Source: Shinella daejeonensis
GTDB taxonomy: Bacteria; Pseudomonadota; Alphaproteobacteria; Rhizobiales; Rhizobiaceae
Length of the DNA: 64,000 nt
NCBI RefSeq assembly: GCF_024281235.1
Contig: NZ_JAHWXY010000011.1
Coordinates: 1-64,000, forward strand
Direction: 5' to 3'
Shown: one piece after another, positions 63,542 to 64,000 of the stretch
Layout of the letters: every line of letters starts with the position of its first letter
How positions within the stretch are numbered: position 1 is the stretch's first letter
Position numbers and translations under genes: made by a program
Notes under the pieces: model-generated
The model's input: only the letters and a program-made list of their open reading frames with translations
What the model was told of the DNA's origin: nothing
Databases searched by the model: none

Positions 63542-64000
63542 ATGGATATTCACCGGAACGAGCGCGAAGCCGTAATCGAGCATCGTGTGCTGCGCGACCG
63601 CGCCGCCATGGCGGCCGTGATGGACGACTGGCGGCAGCTCGATGCGCGCGCCGCCGACCCGCTCTCCTATTTCCAGAGCGCCGACTGGTGCCACGGCTGG
63701 ATCGAGGCGTTCGGGAATGCCCGCCGCCGGCCGGAAATCCACCTGCTGCGGCGGAACGGCTCGCTTATCGCCGTCTGGCCGCTGATGCTGTCGGGGCGCG
63801 GGCTGAAGCGCCTCGAACCGCTCGGCTGGCCGCATAGCCAATATGCCAATATCCTGATCGACCCGGCGTTCGACGGGCAGGACGCCGCAAGACGGCTGCT
63901 GGCCGGCCTGACCGGTGCCCGCCACGACGTCGCCCTGCTGGAAAGCGTGCCGGAGGGATCCGCGCTCGCCCGCACGCTGGCCGGATCGACACCGCTTGCC
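63542..64000 (+). CDS. GNAT/BioF2-like acyltransferase (partial)
   Basis: The first 153 codons are in the window; the gene continues past the right edge. Residues 25-150 resemble the N-terminal half of CelD/BcsL-like GNAT proteins: SYFQSADWCHGWIEAF, then LIAVWPLMLSGRGLKRLEPLG and HSQYANILID. These enzymes often act in cellulose or exopolysaccharide pathways. Identification is by motif pattern and moderate. Confidence 0.7.
   Translation, partial: MDIHRNEREAVIEHRVLRDRAAMAAVMDDWRQLDARAADPLSYFQSADWCHGWIEAFGNARRRPEIHLLRRNGSLIAVWPLMLSGRGLKRLEPLGWPHSQYANILIDPAFDGQDAARRLLAGLTGARHDVALLESVPEGSALARTLAGSTPLA

Noticed and set aside
1-64000. tRNA, rRNA, CRISPR arrays, insertion sequences
   Set aside because: Intergenic stretches were read on both strands and none showed cloverleaf tails, regular spaced repeats or transposase motifs.

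Overview
The window is high-GC chromosomal DNA from an alphaproteobacterium, almost certainly a member of the Rhizobiaceae. It carries PleC, FeuN-FeuP-FeuQ, a CcmI-E-F-H cluster, a MucR/Ros regulator, a PhaA-G/Mrp antiporter, several small rhizobial families (DUF1491, DUF2336, DUF5330, DUF6107, DUF930), RIME-type intergenic repeats and CtrA-type boxes. No integrase, transposase, tRNA, rRNA or CRISPR array was seen.

Left part (1-24.6 kb): start of an ETF-ubiquinone oxidoreductase gene, an FAD-linked 2-hydroxyacid oxidase, an atypical SDR, a uracil-DNA glycosylase-like protein, a DMT transporter, aminopeptidase N, the cell-cycle kinase PleC, and GlnE convergent with it. An OmpR-type two-component pair, a DegP protease, the cytochrome c maturation operon ccmIEFH, a small lipoprotein and the feuN-feuP-feuQ signalling genes follow on the minus strand.

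Middle (24.68-40.13 kb): a complete, intact gene transfer agent (GTA) structural cluster, all on the minus strand. In transcription order it runs: small-terminase candidate, large terminase, GH19-like endolysin, portal, DUF6107 membrane protein, prohead protease, capsid, connector, stopper, terminator, tail tube, two chaperone-type proteins, short tape measure, distal tail, hub, NlpC/P60 peptidase, megatron, holin. Upstream lies a good sigma70-like promoter preceded by two direct AATAGGAAAA repeats 19 bp apart, with a hairpin in the 5' leader.

Right part (40.4-64 kb): a YcgN protein, a class A penicillin-binding protein, a DUF1214/DUF1254 pair and a DUF2336 gene with a perfect CtrA box. A peptidoglycan-binding protein and histidine kinase follow, then DUF5330 and SufE. 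Next come two overlapping genes resembling gafY (DnaA domain IV-like HTH) and gafZ (DUF6456), the known type of GTA activator/antiterminator pair, followed by mucR. The seven-gene mnhA-G antiporter operon, MsrB, hemolysin III, DksA-like, DUF930, oligopeptidase B and a partial acyltransferase complete the window.

The most notable picture is a self-contained GTA system within about 28 kb: particle genes, lysis genes, a candidate activator-responsive promoter and leader, the putative GafYZ activators, and MucR next to them. PleC, a regulator of the CtrA pathway that controls GTAs in Rhodobacter, is in the same window. A second notable pattern is that three different genes end on the TAG supplied by the first bases of a RIME-like repeat.
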